From Streptomyces sp. ICBB 8177 (GTDB lineage Bacteria; Actinomycetota; Actinomycetes; Streptomycetales; Streptomycetaceae): a stretch of 64,000 bases of DNA. The notes beneath the pieces are model-generated. The model had not been told where the DNA came from. It searched no databases and saw only the letters and a program-made list of their open reading frames with translations. The stretch spans positions 68,977 to 132,976 of the forward strand of contig NZ_NSKH01000002.1 in assembly GCF_003144095.1 (NCBI RefSeq). The letters run 5' to 3'. Of the stretch, positions 52,722 to 61,304 are shown one piece after another; the first letter of the stretch is position 1; each line of letters starts with the position of its first letter. The position numbers and the translations under genes are program-made.

Positions 52722-53144
52722 ATGACCGTCCACACCGTCGAGATCCCCGAGGGCAACGCCGTCTTCGGACAGACCACCAGCGCCTTCGCAAACTTCGGCT
52801 ACTCCGCGGCGGTCCGCGCGCACGGCTTGCTGTTCATCGCCGGAACGATCGGCCGCCGTGCCGACGGCTCCATACCGGACACCATCGGGGAGCAGACCGA
52901 GATCGCCGTCCGGAAGATCGAGGAGATCCTCCGACTGGAGAACCTCGACGCCTCCGCCCTCGTCGACGTCACCAGCTACCACGTCGACATCCGCCGCCAC
53001 CTGCCCGGTTTCGTCGAGGCCAAGCAGCGCCTCGTCAAGGCGCCGTACCCGACCTGGACGATCATCGGGGTCAGCGGCCTCGCCAGCCCGGGTCTCCTCG
53101 TGGAGATCCGGGCGACCGCCGCGTACCCCGACGCGTCCCGGTAG
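52722..53144 (+). CDS. RidA (YjgF) family enamine/imine deaminase-like protein
   Basis: 140 residues, ATG at 52722 with AAAGGAAG before. Conserved LLFIAGTIGRRADGSIP, IEEILRLENLDASALVDVTSYHVDI, and VSGLASPGLLVEIRATAAYP. The YjgF active-site Arg/Glu region is near VEIRATA. Deaminates reactive enamines or acts as a chaperone. Works next to an HD hydrolase, perhaps in a shared detoxification path. Confidence 0.92.
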   Translation: MTVHTVEIPEGNAVFGQTTSAFANFGYSAAVRAHGLLFIAGTIGRRADGSIPDTIGEQTEIAVRKIEEILRLENLDASALVDVTSYHVDIRRHLPGFVEAKQRLVKAPYPTWTIIGVSGLASPGLLVEIRATAAYPDASR

Positions 53145-53210
53145 ACCATCGCTCCCGGGCCCGGTTGCGGCCTCCTCCTGGGCCCGGGAGCCCGTGTCGT
53201 TCGTTCCCAC

Positions 53211-53330
53211 CTACGGGACCAGGCCGGTGCAGGCCCGACCCGTGGTGAGGTCGGCGGGGACGGAGACGTGATCGTGCGTGAGCAGCCACGTGCCGTCCAC
53301 CCTCCGCAGGACATTGGTCTCGCGGAGATC
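53211..53330 (-). pseudogene. C-terminal remnant of a SnoaL-like (NTF2-fold) protein
   Basis: Minus strand, stop at 53211. Reads LRETNVLRRVDGTWLLTHDH then VSVPADLTTGRACTGLVP, the last strands of a SnoaL/DUF4440 ketosteroid-isomerase-like domain (WLLTHDHVSVP is characteristic). The N-terminal part is missing; at its border a 20-bp tandem duplication breaks the frame. Confidence 0.7.
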
Positions 53331-53365
53331 CGGCACCCCTTCGCCAGATCCGGCACCCCTTCGCC
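53326..53365. repeat. 20-bp tandem duplication
   Basis: AGATCCGGCACCCCTTCGCC occurs twice head to tail (53326-53345, 53346-53365). It sits exactly at the truncation edge of the SnoaL-like remnant. Confidence 0.9.
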
Positions 53366-53405
53366 AGCGGACACGCCCGGACAGCGGCTGCCGTCCCCCG
53401 CCGCT

Positions 53406-53597
53406 CTACTCGACCACCCGCACGGCACCCGACGGGCAGAGCGTGCCGGCCTCACGGGCCGCCGGGCGGGCCTCGTCGCCGGGCTCAGCGGTCAGGACCA
53501 CGACCACACCCTCGTCGTCCTGGTCGAACACCTGTGGCGCGGTCAACGCGCACAGGCCCGCTCCCACACACGTCTCCCGATCGGCCGTCACCCGCAT
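53406..53597 (-). CDS. 3Fe-4S ferredoxin, partner of the second P450
   Basis: 63 residues: C10, C16 in CVGAGLC, C54 before Pro. The fourth ligand is absent as in the P450-linked 3Fe-4S type. Start ATG at 53597 is 20 bp after the P450 stop, in operon with it. About half identical to the ferredoxin at 1019. Confidence 0.93.
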   Translation of the reverse strand: MRVTADRETCVGAGLCALTAPQVFDQDDEGVVVVLTAEPGDEARPAAREAGTLCPSGAVRVVE

Positions 53598-53617
53598 GTC
53601 CGCTCCTTTCGCCCCGG

Positions 53618-54835
53618 TCACCAGGTGACCGGGAGTTCGTTGACGCCCTGGATCGTCGTACCCGGACGAAGAGTCAGCTGATCCACCGGGACCGCCAGGC
53701 GCAGGCCGGGCAGCCGTTCGAACAGCGCGGTGAGGATGACCTCCAGTTCGAGGCGGGCCAGGTTCTGGCCCAGGCACTGGTGCACGCCGTACCCGAACGC
53801 CAGATGGTGCCGGGCCGGGCGCCGCACGTCGAAGGTGTCCGGGTCGGCGAAGACCGATCCGTCGCGGTTGGCGATGGAGTTGACGACGATGACGCCCTCT
53901 CCCGCCCGGACGCGCTGCCCGTCGACCTCGATGTCCGCGGTGGCGACCCGCCCTCCGGCGATGTCGGCGATCGCGAGGAAGCGCAGCAACTCCTCGACCG
54001 CCCCCGGCACCAGCGACGGATCGTCACGCAACGCGGCGTACTGCTCCGGGTGTTCGAGGAGCGTGACGACACTGAGCGAGGTCATCGACGCCGTCGTCTC
54101 GTGGCCGGCCACCAGGAGCAGGATGGCGGTCGCCACCAACTCCTCGCGGTCGATCGTGCCTTTGTCCAACTGCTCGGTGACGAGTGTGCTCAACAGCCCC
54201 GGCTGGGGCGCGCCCCGCAGAGTGTCGACCAGGCCGCCCAGGTACGTCTCCAGGTCGTCGCGGGCGGCGCGCGCCCCCGCGGCGTCCGGCGACTGGATCA
54301 GTCGTCTGCTGGCGTCCTGGAAGAAGTCGTGGTCGGCGTAGGGCACACCGAGCAAGCGGCAGATCACCATCGACGGCACGGGCAGCGCGAACCGGCTCAC
54401 CAGGTCGGCGGGCGGCCCGGCGTCGATCATCTCGTCCAGGAAGCCGTGCACGATCCGCTCGACGTCCGCCCGCATCCCCTTGATGCGCCGGACGGTGAAC
54501 TCGCTGATCGTCATGCGCCGCTTCGGCCCGTGGTGGGGCGGGTCCAGACTGATGAACGCGGGCCGGCGGTCCCGCAGGCTCTCCAGCCGCCCGGAGGTGG
54601 CGGGGAAGTCCACGTGTGTCCGGTCGGACGACAGCCGGGGGTCGGCCAGCAGCTTGCGTGCCGCCTCATAGCCGGTCACCACCCAGGCCTGGCGGCCGTC
54701 GTAGAGGGTGACCCTATGCAGCGACCCCTCGCGCTCGCGAAGGTCGGCGTACTGGTCGGGCAGGTGATAGGGGCAGGTGCGGTCGCTGGGGAAGGCAGGG
54801 GCGCCTGCTGGGGGCGTCGCAACGGTCTCGGTCAT
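53618..54835 (-). CDS. Cytochrome P450, CYP105-like
   Basis: 405 residues, full length. Conserved: SLDPPHHGPKRRMTISEFTVRRI (region of the C-helix), I-helix LLVAGHETTASM, EELLRFLAIAD (ExxR), and heme loop FGYGVHQCLGQNLARLELE with the Cys ligand. Ferredoxin gene 20 bp downstream. A TetR-family gene is transcribed divergently, so xenobiotic or ligand-induced expression is likely. CYP105 members oxidise diverse drugs, herbicides and antibiotics. Confidence 0.95.
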   Translation of the reverse strand: MTETVATPPAGAPAFPSDRTCPYHLPDQYADLREREGSLHRVTLYDGRQAWVVTGYEAARKLLADPRLSSDRTHVDFPATSGRLESLRDRRPAFISLDPPHHGPKRRMTISEFTVRRIKGMRADVERIVHGFLDEMIDAGPPADLVSRFALPVPSMVICRLLGVPYADHDFFQDASRRLIQSPDAAGARAARDDLETYLGGLVDTLRGAPQPGLLSTLVTEQLDKGTIDREELVATAILLLVAGHETTASMTSLSVVTLLEHPEQYAALRDDPSLVPGAVEELLRFLAIADIAGGRVATADIEVDGQRVRAGEGVIVVNSIANRDGSVFADPDTFDVRRPARHHLAFGYGVHQCLGQNLARLELEVILTALFERLPGLRLAVPVDQLTLRPGTTIQGVNELPVTW

Positions 54836-54862
54836 CGGTCCCTCGATGTGCTCGACGCTTAA

Positions 54863-54877
54863 GGAACTGTCAGTTCC
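54863..54877. promoter_or_regulatory. TetR operator in the divergent P450/tetR promoter
   Basis: GGAACTG-T-CAGTTCC, perfect 7-bp arms, flanked by TTAA and CCTAAA so the dyad extends as TTAAGGAACTG..CAGTTCCCTAAA. It lies 28 bp before P450 and 67 bp before tetR. Confidence 0.75.
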
Positions 54878-54943
54878 CTAAATCGGAGGCTAGGCTGACT
54901 GCCCCGAGGACCACAACGGGCGTACGACAAATGGCCGGGAGTC

Positions 54944-55615
54944 ATGCCTTCAACCCACGGGGAAGCGCCGGACCGGTCGGTCGGCGACCAGCACAGGAAC
55001 TCACGCCGCCGAGGTGAGGAGTTGGAGCGCGCCATCCTGGCGGCGGCCCTGGAGGAACTCACCGAAGCCGGCTACGCCGGGCTGACGATGGATCGCGTGG
55101 CCGCGCGAGCTGGCACCGGCAAGGCCGCTCTGTACCGTCGATGGCCGAGCCGCGCCGAACTCATCGTCGACGCCTGCGCGGCCCGGCGGTTCTCCAGCGC
55201 CGACGTGCCCGACTCCGGCGCTCTGCGCACCGACGTCATCGCGGCCCTGCGGCAGCTCTCCGACTGGCTGGGCACTTCACACGGCGACGTCCTGCGCGGG
55301 CTGCTCACCGAGATCGTGCACGACCCGGAGCTCGCCCGGCTGGTGCGTGAACGGCTCCGGACCGCCGGCCCCGGCCCGATCCAAGGCGTCCTGCGCCGAG
55401 CGGTCGACAGGGGCGAGATCCAGCCATGGATCCTCACCTCGCGCCGGGCCACCGTGGCGGTTGACCTGCTCCGCAACCACTTCCTGCTGTACGGGGCCCC
55501 CATCCCGCAGGATGTCGTCACGGAGATCGTCGACGACGTCTACCTTCCGCTCCTGCTGGCACCACGCGGTGCTTCCGCGGGCCCGGCCTCGCGGCACGGT
55601 GGCGAGGGCGGCTAG
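54944..55615 (+). CDS. TetR-family regulator
   Basis: 223 residues. HTH at about 25-70: RAILAAALEELTEAGYAGLTMDRVAARAGTGKAALYRRWPSRAELIVDA. The ligand domain contains VPDSGALRTDVIAALRQLSDWLG and resembles the TetR_C_16/AcrR-like set. ATG at 54944 with GGGAG 5 bases before. Controls the divergent P450-ferredoxin unit and itself. Confidence 0.92.
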   Translation: MPSTHGEAPDRSVGDQHRNSRRRGEELERAILAAALEELTEAGYAGLTMDRVAARAGTGKAALYRRWPSRAELIVDACAARRFSSADVPDSGALRTDVIAALRQLSDWLGTSHGDVLRGLLTEIVHDPELARLVRERLRTAGPGPIQGVLRRAVDRGEIQPWILTSRRATVAVDLLRNHFLLYGAPIPQDVVTEIVDDVYLPLLLAPRGASAGPASRHGGEGG

Positions 55616-55633
55616 CGGGTCGCCAGTCAGGCC

Positions 55634-55667
55634 GGTGGCCGCGACCGGCCTCCCGGTCGCGGCCACC
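55634..55667. terminator. Strong bidirectional hairpin between convergent genes
   Basis: GGTGGCCGCGACCGG, loop CCTC, CCGGTCGCGGCCACC: 15-bp perfect stem followed by GTTTCTC. Ends both tetR and the amidase gene. Confidence 0.8.
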
Positions 55668-55672
55668 GTTTC

Positions 55673-57616
55673 TCAGTGTGCCGTTGCCGATGTGGCGGTG
55701 ACGTCAGCGGAGTCGACGAGGGCGAGTCGGTGGCCGTACTGGATGGTGTAGTACGACTCGGCGCCCTTGACGACGGTGTCCGGCGGGCTGTGGAAGAAGT
55801 CGTCGGCCGGGGACGCCGCGGTGGTCGCCACGTAGGCCTGACCGGTGGGGAACTGGTAGCGGCTCAGCGGTACTTGGGTGGAGGGCGACAGGTTGGCCGG
55901 GTACTCCGACGCCTTCGGGTAACCCGATCCGTACAGCGCGACCGTCGAGGTGCCGGACGCGGGGCGGAGCACCTTCACGCAGTGCGCCGGGGAGGTGTTC
56001 TCGCCGCCGGGGTTGTAGATCCAGCCCTCCTGGCCGGAGTACCAGATCGCGGTCCAGTCCCCGGACCGGTCGGCGACCACGAACTGCTGGCCGGCCGAGA
56101 CCGTGCTGCCCCAGTCGCTGATCTCGTCGCTGCCCGCCGCCGAGCCCGAGTGCAGGTACGGGTCGCCCACCAGCGGTGCCGAAGCGTTCGGCGCGGTGCG
56201 CACGTACAGGATGCTGGACGGGCCGGTCTGGTCGGTGCAGGTCTTGGTGGAACCGGTGCCGTCGTCGCTGGGGCAGACGTTCACCGTCTGCTGGTCGTCG
56301 GCGAAGGAGGGGTCGATCGTGATCGGGGAGCCGACCGGGCCCACCCCATGGGGCGTGGAGTCGACGGGCGCGCCGAGCATGCGCATGAAGCGGTTCCAGT
56401 CCCAGTAAGGGCCCGGGTCCCAGTGCATTCCCGCCACGTATCCGTCCTGCGGACCGGGTACGTCGTCGTGGCCGATGATGTGCTCGCGGTCCAGCGGGAC
56501 GTGGTACTCGGCGGCCAGGTAGCGCACCAGGGTGGCGGTCGAGCGGTACTGCGCGGCGGTGTACCAGGTGGCGCCCTGCGCGGCGAAGCCCTCGTGCTCG
56601 ATGCCGATCGCGTGCATGTTGAACCAGAAGTTGCCGGCGTGGAACGCCACGTCCTGGTCGGGGACCGACTGGGTGACCGCCCCGTCCGAGGAACGGATCA
56701 CGTAGTCGGCCGCGTCGCCGCCCGCGCTCTGGAAGCTGTCGATGGCTGCCTGGTAGGACGACTCGGTGTCGTGGATGACGATGTACCGGATGTCGATCCC
56801 GTCCGCCGGACGGTTGGCGACCTGGTAGTTGGCGGTGTTCGCGGGGGCGAACTGGCAGTCGAGTCGCGCGGGGCACTGCGCTTGCGGGTCCGGCTGCGTG
56901 TCGTTCAGGTGCAGCGCGGTGATCTGCGAGGTGCGGGGCCGGACCGCGGAGTCGGCCGGCAGCTTCATCCGCTGTCCGCCGGGCGTGCCGGAAGCGCCGT
57001 TCCGCACGTCCTGGAAGACCGCGTCCGCGAAGGAGCGGGCTGCGGCCGCCCCCGTGGACTGGCTGTAGCGGGCGACCGCGCCGTACCACTGGCCGGGGTC
57101 GCTCGGCGTGGCGCCGCCGGTGATCTTCTTCTCGTACGACGCGAGCAGCGCGGCGCCCGCCCGGACGTTCTGCCGGTCGTCGTCACGCACCTGGGAGGCC
57201 GGGGCGCCGATGAGGGCGGCGGCGGTGGTGAGGGTGTGCATCGCGGGGTTCGCCGCGACCGACGCGAGTTCGTGGCGTCCCGCCTCGCCCGCGCTGCCGC
57301 CTGCGACCATCCCCGGGGTGACGTCCGCGAGGTTCATCACCCCGTATCCGCCGTCCGCGCTGTACTGCCCGCCGTGCGGGACCCACTGGGACTCCTCGTA
57401 GGAGACGCCGAGCAGCACCGGCAGGGGGACGTGGAACTCGCCCGCCGCCGCGGCGAAGTCCCGCTGTCGGGCATCGGACAGGGCATCGGTCTGGCCGGCC
57501 TGGGCACTGGTGCCGGCGAACAACGTGCCGCCGATGGCGAGAAGCGCGGCCGCACCCCCGGCGACTGCCGCGACGGTCTTGTTCCGTCTCCGCCGATGGG
57601 AAGCATGGGGAGCCAT
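55673..57616 (-). CDS. Secreted N-acetylmuramoyl-L-alanine amidase
   Basis: 647 residues. Signal peptide (MAPHASHRRRRNKTVAAVAG, then AALLAIGGTLFAGTSAQA). A lysozyme-like N-terminal half (LPVLLGVSYEESQWVPHGGQ, GYGVMNLADV) precedes an Amidase_2/PGRP domain: YIVIHDTESSYQAAIDSF, AFHAGNFWFNMHAIGIEHEGF, HIIGHDDVPGPQ, and MHWDPGPYWDW carrying the Zn His ligands. A C-terminal SH3-like wall-binding region has VRTAPNASAPLVG. Cleaves the lactyl-peptide amide of peptidoglycan outside the cell. Confidence 0.93.
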   Translation of the reverse strand: MAPHASHRRRRNKTVAAVAGGAAALLAIGGTLFAGTSAQAGQTDALSDARQRDFAAAAGEFHVPLPVLLGVSYEESQWVPHGGQYSADGGYGVMNLADVTPGMVAGGSAGEAGRHELASVAANPAMHTLTTAAALIGAPASQVRDDDRQNVRAGAALLASYEKKITGGATPSDPGQWYGAVARYSQSTGAAAARSFADAVFQDVRNGASGTPGGQRMKLPADSAVRPRTSQITALHLNDTQPDPQAQCPARLDCQFAPANTANYQVANRPADGIDIRYIVIHDTESSYQAAIDSFQSAGGDAADYVIRSSDGAVTQSVPDQDVAFHAGNFWFNMHAIGIEHEGFAAQGATWYTAAQYRSTATLVRYLAAEYHVPLDREHIIGHDDVPGPQDGYVAGMHWDPGPYWDWNRFMRMLGAPVDSTPHGVGPVGSPITIDPSFADDQQTVNVCPSDDGTGSTKTCTDQTGPSSILYVRTAPNASAPLVGDPYLHSGSAAGSDEISDWGSTVSAGQQFVVADRSGDWTAIWYSGQEGWIYNPGGENTSPAHCVKVLRPASGTSTVALYGSGYPKASEYPANLSPSTQVPLSRYQFPTGQAYVATTAASPADDFFHSPPDTVVKGAESYYTIQYGHRLALVDSADVTATSATAH

Positions 57617-58180
57617 GAGCGTCTCCTGATGGGATGTGCTGGGGAACTCCGGCCGAAGCGCGCCGGGTTGTGCGGCTGTCGAAGATCGCCAGGATGTCTG
57701 ACGTGCATATTACGTTCCCGCCACGGGCCACCCCGCCGGGGCGAGAGTCCGCCGGGAGTGCCGCCCCTGCGGCGGAACGCAGTGGTCCCCAGCAGGCGGA
57801 GACGCCGAGTGGCTGACACCGTGAGTGAGCCCCTGGACGCCGAAGACGCAGGTGAGGCCGCTGCCGACGGCGCCTTCGGCCGAGCGGGTCACGCTCGGTC
57901 GGCCTGCCGAGCGCGCCCGGGCGAGAGGGCGCGGCGCTCCGGTGGAGGACGGACCACGGCCGCGGCGGACCAAGTGGGTCCCGAAGTCTGCCCCGAAGGG
58001 CGCGACCACCGACCATCTCGGCCCCGGCCGGCACGACTCGACGGGCAAGACGGAGGCGACTCACGTCACCGTCGCGACCGCGCCCGATGTGGAACGACGA
58101 ACGGGCGTGCGGTGGAGCGGAGTTGACCGGGCCCGGGCCGTGGCACATCCTCAGCCCGAACGGACGATCCTCGCCTCGCG
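57617..58180. other. Gene-free stretch
   Basis: About 565 bp between the amidase and AraC genes, both on the minus strand. It must hold the amidase promoter. The open frames in it (for example 57825-58214 plus) have no recognisable domain and unusual composition. Confidence 0.4.
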
Positions 58181-58990
58181 TCACCCCCTGCGGTCGGTGG
58201 CGCCGCGGGCGTAGCGTCCGGGGGCGATGCCCATGAGCCGTTTGAAGTGCCGGGCCAGATGCGACTGGTCGTAGAACCCGACCGCGGCCGCGACCTCACC
58301 GGGTGGCCGACCGTCGAGGAGCAGCCGTCGGGCGCGGTCCACCCTGCGGGCCATCAGGTACTGGTGCGGGGCGATGCCGAACGCGGCACTGAACGAGCGC
58401 ACCAGGTGGGCGGGGTGGGCGTGGACCAGCTTCGCGGCCTCGTCCAGGGTCACGCCCTGGAGCAACCGTTCGTCGAGGAGTTCCCGCAGCGTCTGCGCCA
58501 CACCGGGGGCGGTCCCGGGCGGGCGGGGGAGGAGTCGGGGGCGCAGGTGGCCGCGCAGCCGTTCACAGATCAGGGCGAGCCGGCTCTCCGCCTCCAGTTC
58601 GTCGCCCCGGTTCGCCAGAGCCGCGTGCAACTGTCCGACACGCCTGCGCAGGAGGGGATCGGCCAGGTCGGGGCCGTCGACCGCGGCGCCGATGAGGCTC
58701 TCGTCCAGCCGGGTCCGGTCCAGATACAGCACCCGCTTGCGGAATCCCCGAGCGGTGGCGGGTGACCCGTTGTGCGGCACCTGCGGCGGCAGCAGGGAGA
58801 CCGTGTCGTGCGGGGTGCCGCGCTCGCGGCGGTCCAGGTCGTAGCGGACCGCGCCGTCGTCGACGATCAGCAGGGTCCACGCCTCGTGGACGTGCATGGG
58901 ATACGCGTGTTCGGTGTAGTGGGCGTGGAAGACCTCCACGACACCCGGGACCTGTGGGCGCCACGCGGAAGTCTCCTGCCGGGTCACCAT
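58181..58990 (-). CDS. AraC-family regulator
   Basis: 269 residues from the ATG at 58990. N-terminal cupin sensor (VFHAHYTEHAYPMHVHEAWTLLIVDDGAVRYDL) with His/Glu that could bind metal or sugar, and a C-terminal HTH pair (TLDEAAKLVHAHPAHLVRSFSAAFGIAPHQYLMARRVDRARRLLLDG, then GEVAAAVGFYDQSHLARHFKRLMG). Divergent from a DUF2000 gene 49 bp away, a common pairing. Confidence 0.92.
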   Translation of the reverse strand: MVTRQETSAWRPQVPGVVEVFHAHYTEHAYPMHVHEAWTLLIVDDGAVRYDLDRRERGTPHDTVSLLPPQVPHNGSPATARGFRKRVLYLDRTRLDESLIGAAVDGPDLADPLLRRRVGQLHAALANRGDELEAESRLALICERLRGHLRPRLLPRPPGTAPGVAQTLRELLDERLLQGVTLDEAAKLVHAHPAHLVRSFSAAFGIAPHQYLMARRVDRARRLLLDGRPPGEVAAAVGFYDQSHLARHFKRLMGIAPGRYARGATDRRG

Positions 58991-59039
58991 GCAAACAACG
59001 TACAAGACGCCGCGGCGGCGCCCGCCGCATCCTCGAAGC

Positions 59040-59471
59040 ATGACGACCGAGAACCCGCCCCTACGCTTCGACACCAAGATCGCCGTGCTGCTGAGCGAGG
59101 ACCTGGCACTCTGGCAGCGCCTGAACGTGACCGCGTTCCTGGTCAGCGGTCTCGGCTCGGAACTCCCCGAGGTCATCGGCGAACCCTACGCCGACGCCGA
59201 CGGCACCCCTTACCTGCCGATGTTCCGCCAGCCCGTCCTGATCTTCGAAGGGACGAAGGAGACCCTGACCGCCGCGCACGGCCGCGCCCTGTCCCGTGCG
59301 CTGCCGCGGTCGGTGTTCACGTCCGACCTCTTCAGCACCGGCCACGACGAGGACAACCGCGCGGCCGTACGGGCCGTGCCGAGGGACCGACTGGACCTGG
59401 TGGGCCTCGCGGTCCACGGAGCGCGCAACGCGGTGGACAAGGTGCTCAAGGGAGCCCGCATGCACCCCTGA
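59040..59471 (+). CDS. DUF2000 family protein
   Basis: 143 residues: RFDTKIAVLLSEDLALWQRLNVTAFLVSGL (9-38), then GTPYLPMFRQPVLIFEG and RALSRALPRSVFTSDLF, the DUF2000 pattern. Structures show a small alpha-beta fold like peptidyl-tRNA hydrolase 2; function unknown. Divergent from the AraC gene that likely controls it. Confidence 0.88.
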   Translation: MTTENPPLRFDTKIAVLLSEDLALWQRLNVTAFLVSGLGSELPEVIGEPYADADGTPYLPMFRQPVLIFEGTKETLTAAHGRALSRALPRSVFTSDLFSTGHDEDNRAAVRAVPRDRLDLVGLAVHGARNAVDKVLKGARMHP

Positions 59472-59550
59472 CCGAGGCGTTCGCGCGGTGGCCCCGCCCG
59501 CGGAGGCCGGGGCTTCAGCGCCGATGGTGGCCGCGGGGCCGGCCGGACAG

Positions 59551-59970
59551 TCAGCTCTGGTCGTTCCCGGACGCGCGTCGCACCCGGTACCAGACGAGCC
59601 CGACGACCACGACGCCCATGGCGAGGTAGAGCCCGCGCAGGGCGCTCGTGCTGTGGAGGAACGAGGAGGGGCCCGAGACACAGAGCATGACTACGGCCCA
59701 CGCCCACGACGCGGGTTCGCGGCGCTCGCTCACACCTCGACGAGCGCGGACCGCCTTGAGCAGTCCCCAGGCGCCGAGGGCCAGGACGAGGCCCACGAAG
59801 GGGTCCGTCAGGCCCGGCCCGAGGTCGTCACCCGGAGCTTGCAGGGCCACGGCGACACCGAACAGGACCGCGCACGTCGGCGGTACCCAAGCTGGCACAG
59901 GCGGACGCGACGTGGCGCGGCGCGCCGTCCGCACGTGCGGCTGACCGGGCCCGGCTTCTGATGCGTCCAT
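59551..59970 (-). CDS. Membrane protein, four TM segments
   Basis: 139 residues from ATG at 59970. Membrane segments: VPPTCAVLFGVAVAL, GLVLALGAWGLLKAV, WAWAVVMLCVSGPSSFL, LYLAMGVVVVGLVWYRV. No family assigned. Another ATG at 59979 would add three residues. Confidence 0.65.
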   Translation of the reverse strand: MDASEAGPGQPHVRTARRATSRPPVPAWVPPTCAVLFGVAVALQAPGDDLGPGLTDPFVGLVLALGAWGLLKAVRARRGVSERREPASWAWAVVMLCVSGPSSFLHSTSALRGLYLAMGVVVVGLVWYRVRRASGNDQS

Positions 59971-60148
59971 GCCGGGCATTGTGGTAGACGGACACCCGCG
60001 GCCCCCGGGCCGCGTGCTGACCCCCCGCAGCGTTGCCGCGTACGCCGCGGCCGAGGCGCCGGAGCCGGTGTAACGCTTCTCGGCGCGAACGACCAGTAAG
60101 GGATGTAAGGCGTCTTCTCCCGTTGATCTGCCACTCAAGGAGTCGTCC

Positions 60149-60418
60149 GTGCCAGCGGAGCATCCGACAGCACCACCCACCCGGGACCCGGCCGGGTTCG
60201 CAGTCTTCTATGAGCAGCAGTTCGACACCGTGCTCGGGTTCGTCACCCGCCGTGTCGACGACGCCCACCTGGCGGCCGACCTGACGGCGGACATCTTCGT
60301 CGCCGCCCTGGAGGGCGCGCACACCTACGACCCACGGCGTGGCACGCCGGCCGCCTGGCTGTACGGCATATCCCGCAACGTCATTGAATTCGGCGCCTTC
60401 ACGCGGCGCGCTGCCTGA
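60149..60418 (+). pseudogene. ECF sigma factor truncated after region 2
   Basis: 89 residues from GTG at 60149 (AAGGAG before). FAVFYEQQFDTVLGFVTRRVDDAHLAADLTADIFVAAL, then PAAWLYGISRNVI, is sigma region 2 of the ECF type. Family similarity stops at RNVI and the frame ends at 60418 with EFGAFTRRAA. Region 4 (the -35 recognition part) is absent, so it cannot act as a normal sigma factor. Confidence 0.8.
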
Positions 60419-60461
60419 CCGGGCCCGTAGCCCCGTAGAACGGCGCCAGTCGCGTGCCGGA

Positions 60462-60491
60462 GCCCGCGTTCCCCGGGCGGGGAACGCGGGC
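60462..60491. terminator. Hairpin between the sigma fragment and the secreted protein gene
   Basis: GCCCGCGTTCCCC, loop GGGC, GGGGAACGCGGGC: 13-bp perfect stem 29 bp downstream of the minus-strand gene's stop. The stem itself is balanced for both strands. Confidence 0.72.
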
Positions 60492-60520
60492 CCCGGCATG
60501 TGCGTCCTTCGTGCGGATGG

Positions 60521-61018
60521 TCAGCCGCTGGTGACGGGCTGGCACTCCTGGAGGAAGCCGGGCGCGCCCTGAACCTGGACGCCGACGCAGTAGTTGCCGG
60601 TCGGTTCTGTCGCGTTCGGCGTCCACTTGGCCGTTCGTGAGCCGCCCTGCGCTGTGTAGCCGTAGCCGGAGTCGGAGCCCAGGTGCCTGCCGCTGTTGCT
60701 CTGGTTGAAGATGAAGACGTTGAAGTTCTCGCCGTCGTTGGTGGCCGTGCCCACTCCATGTATCCAGTTGATCGTGGAGCCCTGGCCCTGGATGTAGACG
60801 CAGCCCTCCATGTTGCCCTGGTTCTCGCCTCCGGTGCAGCCGCTGTCGCTGTCCGGGTGGATGGTGAGCTTTCCGCCGGTCACGGAGTAGGACTCGGTCT
60901 TCGTCCAGGTGTGTGCGTGGCTGACGGCCGCGTTCGCGGGCACCGCCAGCGCCGCGGTGCCGACGGCGGCTGCCACGGCGACGAGGAGCCGGGCGATCTT
61001 GCGCTGGGGCTGGGACAC
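60521..61018 (-). CDS. Secreted protein of unknown family
   Basis: 165 residues. Signal peptide MSQPQRKIARLLVAVAAAVG then TAALAVPANA (cleavage after ANA, about residue 30). The mature domain has four Cys (GCTGGENQGNMEGC, NYCVGVQ, LQECQPV) and repeating Gly/Asn/Ser turns (GSTINWIHGVG, GYGYTAQGG). It resembles small secreted actinomycete proteins; function not known. GGAGGC upstream of the ATG at 61018. Confidence 0.8.
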   Translation of the reverse strand: MSQPQRKIARLLVAVAAAVGTAALAVPANAAVSHAHTWTKTESYSVTGGKLTIHPDSDSGCTGGENQGNMEGCVYIQGQGSTINWIHGVGTATNDGENFNVFIFNQSNSGRHLGSDSGYGYTAQGGSRTAKWTPNATEPTGNYCVGVQVQGAPGFLQECQPVTSG

Positions 61019-61267
61019 AGTGCCTCCGTTGTATGGAGCGAGTAGGTCTGTCCCGTCGGCCGCCCGCTTCCGTGAGGAGGAACCGGCCCAGGGGGAGTCG
61101 GCGTCCGACGCGAGGTTCGGCCGCCGGAGGTGAGATTGCCTGCTCCTGGCCTGCCTGTGCCATAAAGATCGGCATCATTCCGGATTCCCGGGACGGAAGC
61201 CCCCTGGCCTGATGGAACGCCGTGGAGAGTGACGGGTCCGTGGAACGCGCCCTATGGATGGACGGCT

Positions 61268-61292
61268 CTCCGGCCGGTACGACCGACCGGAG
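61268..61292. terminator. Possible hairpin after the DinB gene
   Basis: CTCCGGCCGGT, loop ACG, ACCGACCGGAG: 11-bp stem with one mismatch, 13 bp past the minus-strand stop at 61305. Confidence 0.45.
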
Positions 61293-61304
61293 GTACCGCC
61301 CGCG

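Noticed and set aside
53326..53365. CRISPR repeat
   Set aside because: Only two abutting copies with no spacer and no cas genes: a simple tandem duplication.
57825..58214. A 129-residue plus-strand open frame between the amidase and AraC genes
   Set aside because: It overlaps the end of the AraC gene, has no domain and a skewed Arg/Pro/Thr composition.
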